Shown piece after piece: positions 28,039 to 37,446 of a stretch of 64,000 nt of DNA. How positions within the stretch are numbered: the first letter of the stretch is position 1; every line of letters begins with the position of its first letter. Below the pieces are notes generated by a model. The model was not told the DNA's origin and did no database searches. It worked only from the letters and a program-made list of their open reading frames with translations. This DNA comes from Zeimonas arvi (GTDB lineage: Bacteria; Pseudomonadota; Gammaproteobacteria; Burkholderiales; Burkholderiaceae_E). The stretch is from NCBI RefSeq assembly GCF_008039575.1, contig NZ_VDUY01000004.1, forward strand, positions 1 to 64,000, written 5' to 3'. The position numbers were made by a program, and so were the translations under genes.

Positions 28039-28674
28039 TCAGCGCTTCGCCGGCAGCGGATGCCCGGGCATCAGCTCGTAGGGGTGCACCCAGCCTGGCA
28101 GTGCCCGGATCCTGTCCAGCCAGGCGGAAATGTTCGGCCAGTCGGCCCATTCCACGCCGAACTCGTCGGGCCAGAACAGGTAGCCGCACAGCGACAGGTC
28201 GGCGATCGTGGGCGCCTCGCCCACTGCGAAGGGGCGGCTGCCGAGTTGCGTTTCGAGCACCGACAGCGCCGGCTTGATGCGGCTGCGCAGCCATTCGGTG
28301 ACCGGTGTCTCGCCGGTCTTCGCGAACTGCAGCATGAAGCGCAGCGTGGCGATGTAGCTGGTCAGCTTGTGGTTGTCGAACAGCAGCCAGCGCAGCACCT
28401 CGCGGCGCTCGTCGTCGTCCTTCCAGCCGAAGCGGCCGAATCGATCGGCGAGGTAATCGAGGATCGCGCCGGACTGCGCGAGCCTGCGTCCGTCGTGCTC
28501 GAGCACCGGCACCTCGCCCATCGGGTTGATCGCCCGATAGGCCGGCGTCCGGGTCTCGCCCTTGAAGAAGTCCACGAATCGCGGCTGCCAGTCGGCCCCG
28601 CACAGGTTCAGCATCAGCGCCGCCTTGTAGGCGTTGCCCGACTGGGCGAAGCAGTACAGCGTGTACTCGCTCAT
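28039..28674 (-). CDS. Glutathione S-transferase family protein
   Basis: This 211-aa protein has a thioredoxin-like N-terminal domain (YTLYCFAQSGNAYKAALML; cis-Pro and Ser motif GEVPVLEHDGRRLAQSGAI around 53-71) and a helical C-terminal domain (PFAVGEAPTIADLSLCGYLF). These are standard GST features; the N-terminal Ser/Cys in CFAQSGN could be the catalytic residue. It begins 4 bp after the acyl-CoA dehydrogenase stop and so belongs to that minus-strand transcript. The substrate is unknown. Confidence 0.88.
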   Translation of the reverse strand: MSEYTLYCFAQSGNAYKAALMLNLCGADWQPRFVDFFKGETRTPAYRAINPMGEVPVLEHDGRRLAQSGAILDYLADRFGRFGWKDDDERREVLRWLLFDNHKLTSYIATLRFMLQFAKTGETPVTEWLRSRIKPALSVLETQLGSRPFAVGEAPTIADLSLCGYLFWPDEFGVEWADWPNISAWLDRIRALPGWVHPYELMPGHPLPAKR

Positions 28675-28678
28675 CGTT

Positions 28679-29821
28679 TCAAGCCCCTTCCTGCGCCAGC
28701 GCCCGCCCGATCAGGATGCGCTGGATGTCGCTGGTGCCTTCGTAGATCTGGCACACGCGCACGTCGCGCCAGATCCGCTCCACCGGGTAGTCGCTCACGT
28801 AGCCGTAGCCGCCGTGGATCTGGATGGCGTCGGAGCAGACCTTCTCGGCCATCTCCGAGGCGAACAGCTTGGCCATGGCGGCCTCCTTCAGGCAGGGCCT
28901 GCCGGCGTCCTTGAGCGAGGCCGCGTGCAGGATCAGCTGGCGCGCCGCCTCGATGCGGGTGGCCATGTCGGCCAGCCGGAAGTTCACCGCCTGGTGGTCG
29001 AAGATCGGCCGGCCGAAGGCGATCCGCTCCTTCGAATAGGCGAGCGCCGCCTCGAAGGCCGCGCGCGCCATGCCGACCGATTGCGAGGCGATGCCGATGC
29101 GCCCGCCTTCGAGCCCCGACAGCGCGATCCGGTAGCCCTGGCCCTCCTCGCCGACCATGTTCGCGGCCGGCACGCGGCAGTTCTCGAACACGATCTGCGC
29201 GGTGTCCGACGCATGCTGGCCGACCTTGTCCTCGAGCCGCGCCACGATGTAGCCGGGCGTGCCGGTGGGCACCAGGAAGGCCGAGATCCCGCGCTTGCCG
29301 GCCTCGCGGTCGGTGACCGCCATCACGATGGCGACATCGGCGTGCTTGCCGGAGGTGATGAACTGCTTGACGCCGTTCAGCACCCAGTGGCCGTCGTCGC
29401 GGGTCGCGGTGGTCTTGAGCCCCGAGGCATCGGAGCCCACCTGCGGCTCGGTCAGGCAGAAGGCGCCGAGCATCTCGCCGGACGCGAGCGGGCGCAGCCA
29501 GCGGTCCTTCTGCGCGTCGCTGCCGAAGGCCATCAGGATCGAGCAGACCGGGCAGTTGTTGACCGACACGACGGTGCTGGTCGCGCCGTCGCCGGCGGCG
29601 ATCTCCTCGAGCACGATCGCGAGCGACCGGTAGTCCAGCCCCGCGCCGCCCCACTGCTCGGGCACCGCCACGCCGTAGCAGCCGAGCGCGGCCAGGCCCT
29701 TCAGCGCGTCGGCCGGGAAGGTGCAGCCGCGGTCCCAGGCGGCTGCGTTCGGCGCGACCTGCTCGCGCACGAAGTCGCGCACCGCGTCGCGGATCATCGT
29801 CTGGTCTTCGTTCAGGATCAT
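28679..29821 (-). CDS. Acyl-CoA dehydrogenase
   Basis: This 380-aa flavoenzyme has the short-chain acyl-CoA dehydrogenase order: CLTEPQVGSDASGLKTTA (FAD site), FITSGKHADV, ARIEAARQLI and the catalytic Glu in IYEGTSDIQRILIGRAL near residue 362. It oxidises an acyl-CoA to the 2-enoyl-CoA, passing electrons to ETF. The ATG at 29821 was preferred over an in-frame TTG at 29836, which would overlap the SDR gene. It differs from the isovaleryl-CoA dehydrogenase at 33610-34821 and may act on isobutyryl- or 2-methylbutyryl-CoA, given the leucine cluster context. Confidence 0.9.
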   Translation of the reverse strand: MILNEDQTMIRDAVRDFVREQVAPNAAAWDRGCTFPADALKGLAALGCYGVAVPEQWGGAGLDYRSLAIVLEEIAAGDGATSTVVSVNNCPVCSILMAFGSDAQKDRWLRPLASGEMLGAFCLTEPQVGSDASGLKTTATRDDGHWVLNGVKQFITSGKHADVAIVMAVTDREAGKRGISAFLVPTGTPGYIVARLEDKVGQHASDTAQIVFENCRVPAANMVGEEGQGYRIALSGLEGGRIGIASQSVGMARAAFEAALAYSKERIAFGRPIFDHQAVNFRLADMATRIEAARQLILHAASLKDAGRPCLKEAAMAKLFASEMAEKVCSDAIQIHGGYGYVSDYPVERIWRDVRVCQIYEGTSDIQRILIGRALAQEGA

Positions 29822-29825
29822 GGCG

Positions 29826-30503
<678 letters not shown>

Positions 30504-30522
30504 GCGCTCGCGCCTCCGCCGC

Positions 30523-31719
30523 TCAGGCCAGCTCGACGGCCAGCGCGGTGGCCTCGCCGCCGCCGATGCACAGCGACGCGATGCCGCGCTTGCCGCCGCG
30601 CTTGCGCAGCGCGCCGATCAGCGTGACGATCAGGCGCGCCCCCGAGCAGCCGATCGGGTGGCCCAGCGCCACCGCGCCGCCGTTCACGTTCACCTTGTCG
30701 TGCGGCAGTCCGTGCTCCTTCATTGCCGCCATGGCCACCACCGCGAAGGCCTCGTTGATCTCGAAGAGATCCACGTCCTTGGCGGTCCAGCCGGCCTTCT
30801 TGCAGACCTTGTCGATCGCGCCGACCGGGGCGGTGGTGAACCACTGCGGCGCCTGCGAGTGCGTGGCGTGGGCGACGACCTTCGCGACCGGCTTCAGGCC
30901 GAGCTTCTTCGCGGTGGACTCGCGCATCATGACCATCGCGGCGGCGCCGTCGGAGATCGACGACGAGGTCGCGGCAGTGACCGTTCCGTCCTTGCGGAAG
31001 GCGGGCTTGAGCGACGGGATCTTGTCCGGGTTGGCCTTGAACGGGGACTCGTCCTTGTCGATGATCACGTCGCCCTTGCGGCCGGACACGGTCACCGGCG
31101 CGATCTCCCAGGAGAAGGAGCCGTCGGTGTTGGCGGCCAGTGCGCGGCGGGTGGACTCGATCGCATAGGCGTCCTGCTCCTCCCGGGTGAATGTGTACTT
31201 GTTCGCGCAGTCCTCGGCGAACTGGCCCATCGACTTGCCGCCGCCGTTGGGCGTCTTCTCGTAGGCGTCTTCCAGGCCGTCGTAGGCCATGTGGTCGAAC
31301 AGGGTGCCGTGGCCGTAGCGGTAGCCGCCGCGTCCCTTGAGCATCATGTAGGGCGCGTTGCTCATGCTCTCCATGCCGCCGGCCACGACGATGTCCTGGC
31401 TGCCGGCCACCAGCAGGTCGTGCGCGAGCATCGCGGCCTTCATGCCGGAGCCGCAGACCTTGTTGATCGTGGTGGCGCCGGAAGAGGCGGGCAGGCCGGC
31501 ATTCAGCGTGGCCTGGCGCGCCGGCGCCTGGCCCTGGCCCGCGGGCAGCACGCAGCCCATGATGACTTCCTGGACCTGTTCCGGCTTCAGACCGGCGCGC
31601 TCCACCGCGGCCTTGATCGCGATGCTGCCGAGCTGGTGGCCGGCCAGGCCGGACAGCTCGCCCATCATGGCGCCGATGGGCGTGCGGGCGACGGAAACGA
31701 TGACGACGGGATCGCTCAT
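30523..31719 (-). CDS. Acetyl-CoA C-acetyltransferase (thiolase)
   Basis: This 398-aa thiolase has the nucleophilic Cys in NKVCGSGMKA (C89), the NEAFAVV motif, the His in GGAVALGHPIGCSG and the second Cys in CIGGGEA. It interconverts acetoacetyl-CoA and two acetyl-CoA (or an analogous 3-ketoacyl-CoA). Its start overlaps the aceK stop by 4 bp (ATGA). In leucine degradation it would split acetoacetyl-CoA formed from HMG-CoA lyase-derived acetoacetate. No CoA transferase for acetoacetate is in the window. Confidence 0.92.
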   Translation of the reverse strand: MSDPVVIVSVARTPIGAMMGELSGLAGHQLGSIAIKAAVERAGLKPEQVQEVIMGCVLPAGQGQAPARQATLNAGLPASSGATTINKVCGSGMKAAMLAHDLLVAGSQDIVVAGGMESMSNAPYMMLKGRGGYRYGHGTLFDHMAYDGLEDAYEKTPNGGGKSMGQFAEDCANKYTFTREEQDAYAIESTRRALAANTDGSFSWEIAPVTVSGRKGDVIIDKDESPFKANPDKIPSLKPAFRKDGTVTAATSSSISDGAAAMVMMRESTAKKLGLKPVAKVVAHATHSQAPQWFTTAPVGAIDKVCKKAGWTAKDVDLFEINEAFAVVAMAAMKEHGLPHDKVNVNGGAVALGHPIGCSGARLIVTLIGALRKRGGKRGIASLCIGGGEATALAVELA

Positions 31720-33599
31720 GTGAGACTCCTGGAAAGAGGGGCGTTGGAGGAAGGCGCGGCCGGCGCCGCAGCGGCGCCGGTGGCCGCGTCGGTGCTGCCC
31801 CCGGCCGGGGCGAGCCGGTGCCGGAAGCGTAGCGCGTCGGGGTAGGGAAACACGTCTTCGAGCAGCCCGGCGCGCACGCGGCGCTGGCGCAGCTGCCAGT
31901 ACTGCGGGTCGAGGAGGTCGGCGTGATGGGCCATGAAGGCCCTGCGCACGCGCGGGTCGCCCAGCAGGAAGGTGCCGAACTCCTCGGGGAAAACGTCGTT
32001 CGGCGCCACCGGGTACCAGGGCTCGGAGGCCATCTCGTCCTCGGGGGTGCGCGCCTCGGGGATGCGGCGGAAATTGCAGTCGGTCAGGTAGGCGATCTCG
32101 TCGTAATCGTAGAACACGACCCGGCCCTGGCGGGTCATGCCGAAGTTCTTGTAGAGCATGTCGCCGGGGAAGATGTTCGCCGCCACCATTTCCTTGATCG
32201 CCTGGCCGTACTCGATGACCGCGCGCTCGCGCTCGGCGTCGTCGGCGCGCTCGAGGTGGAGGTTGAGCGGCACCATGCGCCGCTCGATGTACAGGTGGCG
32301 GATCACGATGGAATCGCCGTCGTCCTCGATCATCGAGGGCGCACTGTCGAGCAGCTCCTGCAGGAGCCGGGTGTCCACCCGCGATTTCGGGAAGGGCACG
32401 CCGGAGTATTCCCAGGTGTCGGCCATCCGCCCCACGCGGTCGTGGAACTTCACCAGCTGGTAGCGCTCCTCGATGTGCTCGCGGCTCACGTCCTTGCCGC
32501 GCTTGTCGCGGATGAGCTTGAACACGTAAGGGAAGGAGGGCAGGGTGAACACCAGCATCACCAGCCCGCGGATGCCCGGCGCCAGGATGAAGCGGTCGTG
32601 CGAATTGTGCAGGTGCTGCAGCAGGTCGCGATAGAAGAGCGTCTTGCCCTGCTTGGCCAGGCCGAGCATCGTGTAGAGCTCGGACTCTGGCTTGGTGGGC
32701 ATCAGCGTCTTCAGGAAGCGCACGTAGGCCGAGGGCACGTCCATGTCGACCATGAAGTAGGCGCGCGAGAAGTTGAACAGCGCCTCGATGCGGTCGCTGC
32801 CCACCAGCAGCGCGTCGAGGTAGAGGCGGCCCTGCGAGTCGCGCAGGATCGGAATCGCGAACGGGATCAGCTCGCTGTCGTTCACCACGCGGCCGATCAG
32901 GTAGGCGCCCTTGTTGCGGAAGAACAGGCCGCGCAGCACCTGCAGCTGGCAGTCCACCGCGGGCGCTTCCTCGCCCAGCACCTGGGCCTCGAGCGTCTGC
33001 AGGACCAGGTCGAGGTCGCGGTCCACGTCCACGAAGGGACAGGCGAAACCCAGGTCGACGATCATCCTGTGCAGGGCCGGCTGCCAGCCCTCGGCCAGCG
33101 GGTAGTGGACGCGGTAGGACGGCGGCTCCGAGTCGAGGTAGTCGGTGGCGACCGCCGGCCGCACGAAGATGAACGCGTTGTGGAAGTAGGTGCGGTGCAG
33201 GATCTTGGCGCAGACCGAGTTGAAGAAGGTCTCGGCGAGTTCCGGCTGCCGGTGCTCGGCCAGCAGCGCCACGTACTCGCGCCTGACCTGCTGCCACAGC
33301 GGATCCTGGGCCGCGGCCGCCCCGGCGGGATCCGGGAGCGCGGCGCCCCCCGATCCGTCGGGGCCGGAAATGGCGCCGAACTCGTGCTCGATCCGCGTGG
33401 CCGCCTCGCGCACCCGCTGGTCGTAGAACGCGATCCGCTCGCTGGCGAGCCTGCGGATGGCATGCCAGTCGCCGCGCTCGAAGCGCGCCTTGGCCTGCTG
33501 CGCGTTGTAGCGGAACAGTCCGTAGTGCCGGTCGAAGCCCGCCAGGACCGCGCGGGCGATCGCGGCCGGCAGCATCGCGACGGGCGCGGCGGGCTTCAT
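31716..33599 (-). CDS. aceK: Isocitrate dehydrogenase kinase/phosphatase
   Basis: This 627-aa bifunctional enzyme phosphorylates and dephosphorylates isocitrate dehydrogenase and so decides between the TCA cycle and the glyoxylate bypass. Family features include an N-terminal helical regulatory half, the ATP-binding region LAPGIRGLVMLVFTLPSFPYV (about 340-360), VKFHDRVGRMADTWEYSG and the DYDEIAYLTDCNFR catalytic segment. It is about 50 aa longer than E. coli AceK (578 aa), mostly in a Ser/Pro/Ala tail and an insertion near residue 70. It sits between liuA and the thiolase, away from aceA/aceB. Confidence 0.94.
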   Translation of the reverse strand: MKPAAPVAMLPAAIARAVLAGFDRHYGLFRYNAQQAKARFERGDWHAIRRLASERIAFYDQRVREAATRIEHEFGAISGPDGSGGAALPDPAGAAAAQDPLWQQVRREYVALLAEHRQPELAETFFNSVCAKILHRTYFHNAFIFVRPAVATDYLDSEPPSYRVHYPLAEGWQPALHRMIVDLGFACPFVDVDRDLDLVLQTLEAQVLGEEAPAVDCQLQVLRGLFFRNKGAYLIGRVVNDSELIPFAIPILRDSQGRLYLDALLVGSDRIEALFNFSRAYFMVDMDVPSAYVRFLKTLMPTKPESELYTMLGLAKQGKTLFYRDLLQHLHNSHDRFILAPGIRGLVMLVFTLPSFPYVFKLIRDKRGKDVSREHIEERYQLVKFHDRVGRMADTWEYSGVPFPKSRVDTRLLQELLDSAPSMIEDDGDSIVIRHLYIERRMVPLNLHLERADDAERERAVIEYGQAIKEMVAANIFPGDMLYKNFGMTRQGRVVFYDYDEIAYLTDCNFRRIPEARTPEDEMASEPWYPVAPNDVFPEEFGTFLLGDPRVRRAFMAHHADLLDPQYWQLRQRRVRAGLLEDVFPYPDALRFRHRLAPAGGSTDAATGAAAAPAAPSSNAPLSRSLT

Positions 33600-33609
33600 G
33601 GCGATGCGC

Positions 33610-34821
33610 TCAGCGGGTCTCGCCGAAGAGTTCGCGGCCGATCAGCATCCGGCGGATCTCCGAGGTGCCGGCGCCGATCTCGTAGAGCTTGGCGTCGCGC
33701 CACAGCCGCCCGGTCGGGTAGTCGTTGATGTAGCCGTTGCCGCCCAGGCACTGGATGGCCTCGCCAGCCATCCAGGTGGCCTTCTCGGCGGCGAACAGGA
33801 TCGCGCCGGCGGCGTCCTTGCGCAGGCTGCGCACGTCGACCTTGCCCCCGCGCGAGCGGTCGCACTGCTTGCCCACCTCGTAGACGTAGGCACGGGTGGC
33901 CATCATGGTGGTGTACATGTCGGCGAGCTTGCCCTGCATCAGCTGGAACTCGCCGATCGGCTGGCCGAACTGCTTGCGATCGTGCACGTAGGGCACCACC
34001 GCGTCCATGCAGGCAGACATGATCCCCAGGGGGCCGCCGGAGAGCACCGCGCGCTCGAAGTCCAGCCCGCTCATCAGCACGTTCACGCCGCGGCCCACGC
34101 CGGTCAGCGGGTCCTCGCCCAGGCCGCCCAGCACGTTCTCGGCGGGCACCTCGCAGTCCTCGAACACCAGCTCGCCGGTGTGGCTGCCGCGCATGCCCAG
34201 CTTGTCGAGCTTCTGCGCCACCGAGAAGCCCTTGAAGCCCTTCTCGATCAGGAAGGCGGTGATGCCGCGCGGGCCGGCCTCGATGTCGTTCTTGGCGTAG
34301 ACCACCAGCACGTCGGCGTCGGGGCCGTTGGTGATCCACATCTTCGAGCCGTTCAGGACCCAGCGGTCGCCGCGGAAGTCGGCGCGCAGCTTCATCGAGA
34401 CGACGTCGGAGCCGGCGTTCGGCTCGGACATCGCCAGCGCGCCCACCCATTCGCCGGAGACCAGCTTGGGCAGGTACCTGCGCTTCTGCTCGGCGGTGCC
34501 GTTGCGGTTGATCTGGTTCACGCAGAGGTTCGAGTGCGCGCCATAGGACAGGCCCACCGCGGCCGAGCCGCGCGAGATCTCCTCCATGGCCACGATGTGC
34601 GCCAGGTAGCCCATGTCGGTGCCGCCGTACTCCTCGGGAACCGTCATGCCGAGCACGCCCAACTCGCCGAACTTGCGCCACAGGTCCATCGGGAACTGGT
34701 CGCTGCGGTCGATCTCGCCGGCGCGCGGGGTGATCTCGTTCGCGGTGAACTGCTGCAGCGCGTCGCGCAGCATCGAGATGTCCTCGCCGAGGTCGAACTG
34801 CAGTCCGGGGATCGTCACCAT
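33610..34821 (-). CDS. liuA: Isovaleryl-CoA dehydrogenase
   Basis: This 403-aa flavoprotein oxidises isovaleryl-CoA to 3-methylcrotonyl-CoA, the committed step of leucine catabolism. Besides the ACAD hallmarks ([26 protein letters not shown]), two features separate it from other ACADs: a Glu in [15 protein letters not shown] (E256), which is the catalytic base position of isovaleryl-CoA dehydrogenases, and Gly instead of Glu in [17 protein letters not shown]. It is the first gene after the 34941-34964 LiuR-like operator, 120 bp downstream of it. Confidence 0.95.
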   Translation of the reverse strand: MVTIPGLQFDLGEDISMLRDALQQFTANEITPRAGEIDRSDQFPMDLWRKFGELGVLGMTVPEEYGGTDMGYLAHIVAMEEISRGSAAVGLSYGAHSNLCVNQINRNGTAEQKRRYLPKLVSGEWVGALAMSEPNAGSDVVSMKLRADFRGDRWVLNGSKMWITNGPDADVLVVYAKNDIEAGPRGITAFLIEKGFKGFSVAQKLDKLGMRGSHTGELVFEDCEVPAENVLGGLGEDPLTGVGRGVNVLMSGLDFERAVLSGGPLGIMSACMDAVVPYVHDRKQFGQPIGEFQLMQGKLADMYTTMMATRAYVYEVGKQCDRSRGGKVDVRSLRKDAAGAILFAAEKATWMAGEAIQCLGGNGYINDYPTGRLWRDAKLYEIGAGTSEIRRMLIGRELFGETR

Positions 34822-34940
34822 GAAATCGGTCTCCTTGGGGAGCGTGTCTCGGGGAATCGTGCCTGGGCCCAGCCGTGATCGTACGCCCGGCCTCGCGGAT
34901 CCGGGCCGCGACGGCGCGGCTCGCCGGGGCGCCCGCGGTA

Positions 34941-34964
34941 GTTTACGTTAACGTCAACGTAAAC
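34941..34964. promoter_or_regulatory. LiuR-like operator upstream of liuA
   Basis: GTTTACGTT and AACGTAAAC are perfect inverted arms around AACGTC. The site contains the 16-bp box TTTACGTTAACGTCAA (34942-34957), which recurs with one change at 35373-35388. It lies between liuR (stop at 34966) and liuA (start at 34821). MerR-type LiuR regulators of leucine catabolism are known to bind ACGT-based palindromes of this kind. Confidence 0.75.
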
Positions 34965-34965
34965 A

Positions 34966-35352
34966 TCATTTGCCGTGCTCTGCCAGCAGGCTGCGGGCGC
35001 GGGCCTCATGGGTGCGGATCTCGGCCAGCGTCTCGTTCAGGTCGCGCAGCTGCTGCTCGAGGGTGCGGCGGTGCCGCGCGAGCACCGCGAGGAAGCTCTC
35101 GAGCTGGGCGACGGTGCCCGACGGCGAGTCGTACATGTCGATCAGGTCGCGGACCTCGGACAGCGACAGGCCGAGCCGCTTGCCGCGCAGCGTGAGCTTG
35201 AGCCGGGTGCGGTCGCGCTGCGAGTAGACCCGCTGCCGTCCCCCGGTGCCCGTGCGCTCGGGGGCCAGCAGCCCCTGGTCCTCGTAGAAGCGGATCGTCC
35301 GCGGGGTGACGTCGAACTCCCGCGCCAGCTCGCTGATCGTGTAGGTCGCCAT
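34966..35352 (-). CDS. liuR: MerR-family regulator LiuR
   Basis: This 128-aa protein has the MerR N-terminal winged helix (YTISELAREFDVTPRTIRFY, about 4-23, then EDQGLL) and a long coiled-coil dimerisation helix (about 80-120). It has no metal-binding Cys, matching LiuR rather than metal-sensing relatives. It is immediately upstream of liuA on the same strand. Near-identical 16-bp boxes lie upstream of both liuA and liuR, indicating autoregulation and control of the leucine operon. In studied relatives the inducer is a pathway intermediate. Confidence 0.9.
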   Translation of the reverse strand: MATYTISELAREFDVTPRTIRFYEDQGLLAPERTGTGGRQRVYSQRDRTRLKLTLRGKRLGLSLSEVRDLIDMYDSPSGTVAQLESFLAVLARHRRTLEQQLRDLNETLAEIRTHEARARSLLAEHGK

Positions 35353-35372
35353 GCGTGGATCATCGTCGACAC

Positions 35373-35388
35373 TTTACGTAAACGTCAA
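35373..35388. promoter_or_regulatory. LiuR-like operator upstream of liuR
   Basis: TTTACGTAAACGTCAA differs by one base from the box at 34942-34957. It starts 21 bp upstream of the liuR start codon (35352), in the position expected for an autoregulatory site. Confidence 0.72.
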
Positions 35389-35442
35389 CTCGCGGCGACC
35401 CGGGCGCCGTTCGAGCGCCCCGCGGTCCAGCGGGCGCAGCGC

Positions 35443-36381
35443 TCAGATGCGCGCGATCGTCACCGCCTCGCGCAGCCGCCGCACGTCCGATGCCCGGCAG
35501 AGCGTGGTGCCGAGGCCCAGCAGGGCGGCGGCGCTCGCCGCCATGCCGGTCCGGAAGGCCTCTTCGAGCGGCTCGCCGCAGGCCAGCACGCAGATCAGGC
35601 CGGCCAGGAAGCTGTCTCCGGCGCCGACCGTGGTGGCGACCTCGACCGGCACCGGCGGGGCGCGCAGCTCGGTGCCGGCGCCGACCAGCAGCGCGCCTTC
35701 GGCGCCCAGCGACAAGGCCACGATGCCGGCCCGCCCGTCTCGCACGAGCGCGCGTGCGGCCGCCAGCCGTTCCGGTTCGGTGGCGAGCGGCAGTCCGGTC
35801 AGCTCGCGCAACTCCCGCAGACTCGGCTTGACCAGGTCCACGCCGGCCCTCAGCGCCTCGGCGAGCGGCAGACCGGAGGCGTCGACGGCCACCCGGCAGC
35901 CGACAGCGCGCGCCCGCTGCGCCACCCGCGCGTGAAAGTCGGCGGGCGCGCCCGGCGGGAGGCTGCCGCTCGTGACCACGAAGCCGCCCGGTCTCGCATG
36001 CGTCGCGAGCGCGTCGAGGCAGGCCTGCCACTCGGCCGGCGCGAGCTCGGGGCCCGGCAACACGAAGCGGAAGTCGCGGCCGGTGGAGCGCTCGCGAACC
36101 GAGAAGCTCTCCCGCGTCTCTCCGGCGATGTCGACACAGTGGCAGGGAAGGTCCTCCTCCTCGAGCAAGCCCCGCAGGCGCTGCCCGGTTGCGCCGCCCA
36201 CCGGAAACACGGCGAGGCAGTCGCCGCCGAGCCGCCGGACGACACGGGCCACGTTGATCCCGCCGCCGCCGGGGTCGAAGCGGGCCGCGGTGCAGCGAAG
36301 CTTGCTCGTGTCCCTGACCGTCTCGGTCGTGGTCGAGAGGTCGAGGGCCGGGTTCGGCGTGATGGTGAGGATCCGGGTCAT
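35443..36381 (-). CDS. pfkB: 6-phosphofructokinase isozyme 2 (PfkB-type sugar kinase)
   Basis: This 312-aa ribokinase-family protein follows E. coli PfkB closely: ITPNPALDLSTTTE, KLRCTAARFDPGGGGINVAR, FPVGGATG, and the C-terminal ATP/anion-hole motif TTVGAGDSFLAGL with the catalytic Asp. It phosphorylates fructose-6-phosphate (1-phosphofructokinase or tagatose-6-phosphate kinase activity are the alternatives). Its start overlaps the stop of the SMUG1-type gene by 4 bp, an unexpected partner. Confidence 0.88.
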   Translation of the reverse strand: MTRILTITPNPALDLSTTTETVRDTSKLRCTAARFDPGGGGINVARVVRRLGGDCLAVFPVGGATGQRLRGLLEEEDLPCHCVDIAGETRESFSVRERSTGRDFRFVLPGPELAPAEWQACLDALATHARPGGFVVTSGSLPPGAPADFHARVAQRARAVGCRVAVDASGLPLAEALRAGVDLVKPSLRELRELTGLPLATEPERLAAARALVRDGRAGIVALSLGAEGALLVGAGTELRAPPVPVEVATTVGAGDSFLAGLICVLACGEPLEEAFRTGMAASAAALLGLGTTLCRASDVRRLREAVTIARI

Positions 36382-37205
36382 CGGTCGAACACGCCCAGTT
36401 CGGCCAGGCGCTTGTCGACCGCGGGCGCCCAACCCCGGTTCGCGGCGGGCGAGGCCGGGCTCGGGTGCAGGATGGTATCGATGCGCGGGCGGCGGGACGA
36501 GGGCAGGGCCTCGGCCGGGGCCGCGTCGGCGCCGCGACTGCCGGCCGCATCGCCGCCCAGCGCGGCCAGGGCCCGTTTCATCGACCAGACCCCGATGCCG
36601 ATGACCCAGTCCGGCTGCAAGGCCGCCAGCGCCGCGCGCAGGTGGGCATCGCAGGCCTGCTGCAAGGGGCCGAGTTCGGCCGTCGGCAGCTTGTCGGGCG
36701 TGAGGTTGCGGCCGCCCGCCTCCAGGAAGACCAGCGGGCAGTAGTTCAGCACGAAGCACTCCGAGAAGAAGCGCTCCGCCGCGCCGAAGCGCTCCGCAGC
36801 CCAGCTCCACAGTCTGCGACCGCTCACTTCGGATCGCCCGCAGGCGAATCCCTCGATCGGTCGCTTCGGGTGCTCGGCGGCGGGACGGCCGATCGGCGCC
36901 TCGATGCCCATCCAGTCGCGCACGGCCGCCACCTCGCCGAAGGGCACGCCGGTCTGCATCATCCCGAAGGGCCCGGGATTCATGCCGAGGAAGACGACCC
37001 GCTTGCGGCCGCCGCCGAAGCGCCGAAGATAGGCCTCGTGACCCGCCCAGGCATAGTCCAGCGGGTCGTAGACGTGAGCAACCGGCGCCGAGAAGCGCAT
37101 TGTGTCGATCCGGTCGCGCAGCGCAAGCGCGGCGGTGACGAGGCGGTCGGCGGATGAGGGAGGCGAAGGGGGAACGGGGAAGGGGGAAGGGGACGAGGTC
37201 GGCAT
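36378..37205 (-). CDS. SMUG1-type uracil-DNA glycosylase
   Basis: This 275-aa protein carries the SMUG1 active-site motif GMNPGPFGMMQTGVPFGE (about residues 91-108) and the partner loop HPSPASPAANRGW near the C-terminus, where the H-P-S-P wedge inserts in DNA. SMUG1 enzymes excise uracil and oxidised pyrimidines from DNA. The ATG at 37205 was chosen because it gives a Pro/Ser-rich start before a conserved domain; longer in-frame extensions cover the terminator-like hairpin region and look non-coding. It is the first gene of a two-gene minus-strand unit with pfkB. Confidence 0.85.
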   Translation of the reverse strand: MPTSSPSPFPVPPSPPSSADRLVTAALALRDRIDTMRFSAPVAHVYDPLDYAWAGHEAYLRRFGGGRKRVVFLGMNPGPFGMMQTGVPFGEVAAVRDWMGIEAPIGRPAAEHPKRPIEGFACGRSEVSGRRLWSWAAERFGAAERFFSECFVLNYCPLVFLEAGGRNLTPDKLPTAELGPLQQACDAHLRAALAALQPDWVIGIGVWSMKRALAALGGDAAGSRGADAAPAEALPSSRRPRIDTILHPSPASPAANRGWAPAVDKRLAELGVFDR

Positions 37206-37242
37206 GGCGGTGCTGCGGTGGGGCGGTGGCGAGTCGGGCTGC

Positions 37243-37278
37243 CGCAAAAGAAAGGGGCGCGGATGTCTACCGCGCCCC
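37243..37278 (-). terminator. Rho-independent terminator (minus strand)
   Basis: On the minus strand GGGGCGCGG (37270-37278 complement), a 7-base loop and CCGCGCCCC (37254-37262 complement) form a perfect 9-bp stem, followed by TTTCTTTTG. This is a textbook intrinsic terminator. It ends 37 bp before the SMUG1-type start, too close to be only the terminator of the Bug gene 330 bp upstream unless that message has a long 3' end. Confidence 0.7.
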
Positions 37279-37419
37279 CGTGAGCCGCGAGTGGCGGCTG
37301 CCTCTCCTCGAGCGATGCCGGCTGCCGAACCGGGCAACTCGGGCCCGGGGGTGGTCGGTCATGCGCGAACCGCTGTCGGATTCGGCGGCGCCGGACGGGC
37401 CGGCGCCTCGGGTCAAAGC

Positions 37420-37446
37420 CTAATACCGTCCGGCGCGGACGGTCAA
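37420..37446 (-). promoter_or_regulatory. Possible sigma-70 promoter for the 37.3-37.4 kb transcript
   Basis: On the minus strand TTGACC (37441-37446) and TATTAG (37420-37425) are spaced by 15 bp, shorter than the ideal 17. The spacer is a 6-bp inverted repeat CCGTCC-ggcgc-GGACGG (37426-37442) that could be an operator. Transcription from here would run into the terminator at 37243-37278, giving an RNA of about 165 nt. Confidence 0.35.

Noticed and set aside
37243-37412. Assignment of the 37.3-kb RNA candidate as 6S, 4.5S or tmRNA
   Set aside because: The length is near that of 6S RNA, but none of the conserved motifs I know for these RNAs could be found.
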